A stretch of 64,000 nucleotides of DNA from Tridacna crocea. Its lineage: Eukaryota; Mollusca; Bivalvia; Cardiida; Cardiidae. Both the position numbers and the translations under genes were made by a program. The number at the start of each line of letters is the position of its first letter. Positions within the stretch are counted from its first letter, which is position 1. The notes beneath the pieces were generated by a model. That model saw only the letters and a list, made by a program, of their open reading frames with translations. It searched no databases and had not been told where the DNA came from. Positions 62,385-64,000 of this stretch are shown here, in pieces. The stretch lies in assembly GCA_943736015.1 (NCBI GenBank), contig OX031063.1:7421001-7485000 (forward strand). The letters run 5' to 3'.

Positions 62385-62825
62385 TTTTTCGGTGAAAGAT
62401 CGAAATTTATTTCATCGAGTGGACACCATCGGTAATATTTTCACGAGTGGCGCAGCCACGAGTGAAAATATTACCAATGGTGTTCACGAGATGAAATAAA
62501 TTTCGATCTTTCACAAAAAAAGCAAATATTCTATTTATTTCATGCTTATAATCCTTTCTGGGAAGAGCTTTATCGAAATCAAGTATAGTTCTTTTCCGTT
62601 ATTCCCCATGGCGTGCCCCTCCTGCGTAGCAACGCATTACCATATTACGTCAAGCGCGAGAAATGTAAGGTATATGCCGTCATTTTTCCCATCTGGTTGT
62701 GAGGCACGCGCAATTTACCTAGGCAACAAGAACTAGAAAATCGGTATTTTCACTGATGGTACCAGTGTAAGATCGAAAAATATTTTCACTGGTATTTCCC
62801 GATATCCTAGCGGAAAGCATGAAAT
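62385..62825. repeat. Nested palindromic element (hairpin plus spaced inverted ends)
   Basis: GATCGAAATTTATTTCATCGAG with complement at 62490-62515, centre AGTGGCGCAGCCACG. The block to 62825 contains ATATTTTCACTGGTAT and GAAAGCATGAAATAAATA. Parts recur inverted at 48170-48480. Confidence 0.65.
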
Positions 62826-62845
62826 AAATATATATATATATATAG
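62824..62845. repeat. TA microsatellite
   Basis: (TA)n ending at TATAGGTCAC. Confidence 0.75.
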
Positions 62846-63230
62846 GTCACTGTTATCTATTATTATTTAGGGTGTCATCCTCAAACGAGGGGAGGTGGGG
62901 GGAGGTTGTTCCTATCATCTGTGAAAAATAAACCTTGAGATTTGATAATTGGTTTGTGACATGAATGCGTGAGGAGAATCTACAATGAAGATAAGCTGTT
63001 TCGCCTACTTATGAACAAATTCTCAAAAGTAGGTTACGGGATCTTGACCATATTATTTTGATGAACGGTCTTTTCGTACCCATCTCATTTCTTACCGATG
63101 TCAATTAATTTTATTAAACTTTCTTTTCGTAACCTCCTCATTTCGTACCTGTGTCAATTAATTTGGTAAACAGGCTTTGCTATCTTTTTTTTTTTCCATT
63201 TCGCTTTCGTTTTCAATACGAATATAGCAG

Positions 63231-63592
63231 TATTATCTCCTGCTAGATGGCATTCTACAAATACAAATCTATCGAATTTGGGCAGCCTGGATACAGAATC
63301 GGACTACTTTTCTACGCGAAAACCGTCACTTTGAATTTCAAACTAAATAAACGTTTACTCAATGAAACGCTTCATGGTGCGATTCATTCAGCTATGATCA
63401 GCAGTTTAAAGAAATCTGGAGCTAAATGGTCCTGATTTCTCCTCAAACGTATTGATAAAAGCCATTTCCTCCATTGCTAATTTATAGCACGTACCACTAC
63501 AATCTCCCAAAATAAGGGGAGGGGGCGGAGTGATAGGTCATACTCAGACCACTCTGATAGGTCGAATCTTCGAAGAATAAGAAATGCTCAGA

Positions 63593-63629
<37 letters not shown>

Positions 63630-63840
63630 TAAGGCCACATTCAAGTGATGGAACAACTTTACAAAAAATACAATTTTTGTTAGGCATATGAAACATCTTT
63701 TGTTTAAGAGTACTAAAAAATTATTTAGAAACTACTAACATTGAATTGTAAGGTATGGTGGGAGATGGCCACGACTCCCATCATACCAGTTGACGTGGCT
63801 AATAAAAGTCTAAAAAAAAAAAAGAAATGCTCAGACAACG
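63231..63840 (+). mobile_element. MULE-type MITE (family G) carrying a retroposed insert
   Basis: Starts TATTATCTCCTGCTAGATGG and ends GCTCAGACAACG, flanked by TATAGCAG on both sides. Family sequence is continuous except for the insert at 63592-63823. Confidence 0.82.
63592..63823 (+). mobile_element. Retroposed 3' end of a polyadenylated transcript
   Basis: Flanked by direct repeats GAAATGCTCAG (63581-63591 and 63824-63834). The insert ends in AATAAA (63801), CAGTCT-like spacing and a run of about 11 A, the signature of target-primed reverse transcription of a polyadenylated RNA. It begins with a CT microsatellite. No coding sequence recognised; the source transcript is unknown. Confidence 0.75.
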
Positions 63841-63903
63841 GTATAGCAGCAGTTTTTCGAAATTGCCTTCATAAAAAGGTGATAACTGATGTGTCTTGCA
63901 TGA

Positions 63904-64000
63904 TTAACCCTTTCCCAAACATCAAATTTTTGACTCTTCCAAACTAAAAGAGTTTGCAGACGACAATTCTAGATTTTGAGAAAATGCCAGAAAGTTCAAA
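63904..64000. mobile_element. piggyBac-like MITE left half, cut by window edge
   Basis: TTAACCCTTTCCCAAACATC then TTTGCAGACGACAA. Confidence 0.7.

Overview
This is an animal (eukaryotic) nuclear window. It is AT-rich, its genes are split by GT-AG introns, and it is crowded with short non-autonomous transposons. The repeat types (short palindromic MITEs, tRNA-derived SINEs, a tandem array opening with GTCCGTCGTCC-like triplet runs) and the two gene families point to a lophotrochozoan, most likely a bivalve mollusc. The species is an inference; I did no database comparison.

Three protein genes can be assembled. (1) A nocturnin (NOCT) orthologue on the + strand, coding exons 10479-10611 and 11316-12124, 313 residues, with the full endonuclease/exonuclease/phosphatase active site. 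(2) An SLC17-type organic-anion/phosphate transporter of the major facilitator superfamily on the + strand, 11 coding exons from 25559 to 37714, 543 residues, complete. (3) A second SLC17 gene on the - strand, 10 coding exons from 54842 down to 41219, lacking only an unidentified first exon. Genes 2 and 3 are convergent, and all nine shared upstream and internal coding exons have identical lengths (239, 234, 88, 96, 137, 150, 133, 154 and 91 bp). They are an inverted duplicate pair. Decayed third copies of two exon pieces lie inside or just after gene 2.

Layout: 1-9490 is mostly repeats, with a solo LTR split by a MULE-type MITE, a LINE 3' fragment, a SINE split by a TA-flanked MITE, and large palindromes. 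9490-24740 holds NOCT in a field of TTAA-flanked, piggyBac-like palindromic MITEs, some sharing one TTAA. 25559-37875 is SLC17 gene A, with a pristine 528-bp LTR retrotransposon miniature in intron 8. 38050-39985 is a ~165-bp tandem array. 41063-54842 is SLC17 gene B. 54850-64000 has no assignable gene and holds MITEs, SINEs, palindromes and a polyadenylated retrocopy.

The most interesting item is the miniature LTR element at 34760-35287. It has two identical 206-bp LTRs, an 18-base primer-binding site matching the tRNA-Pro 3' end, a purine tract, a CTAG target duplication and only 116 bp of interior. Each LTR carries tRNA-like Pol III A and B boxes. Nested insertions with clear target duplications allow a relative chronology of several repeat families.
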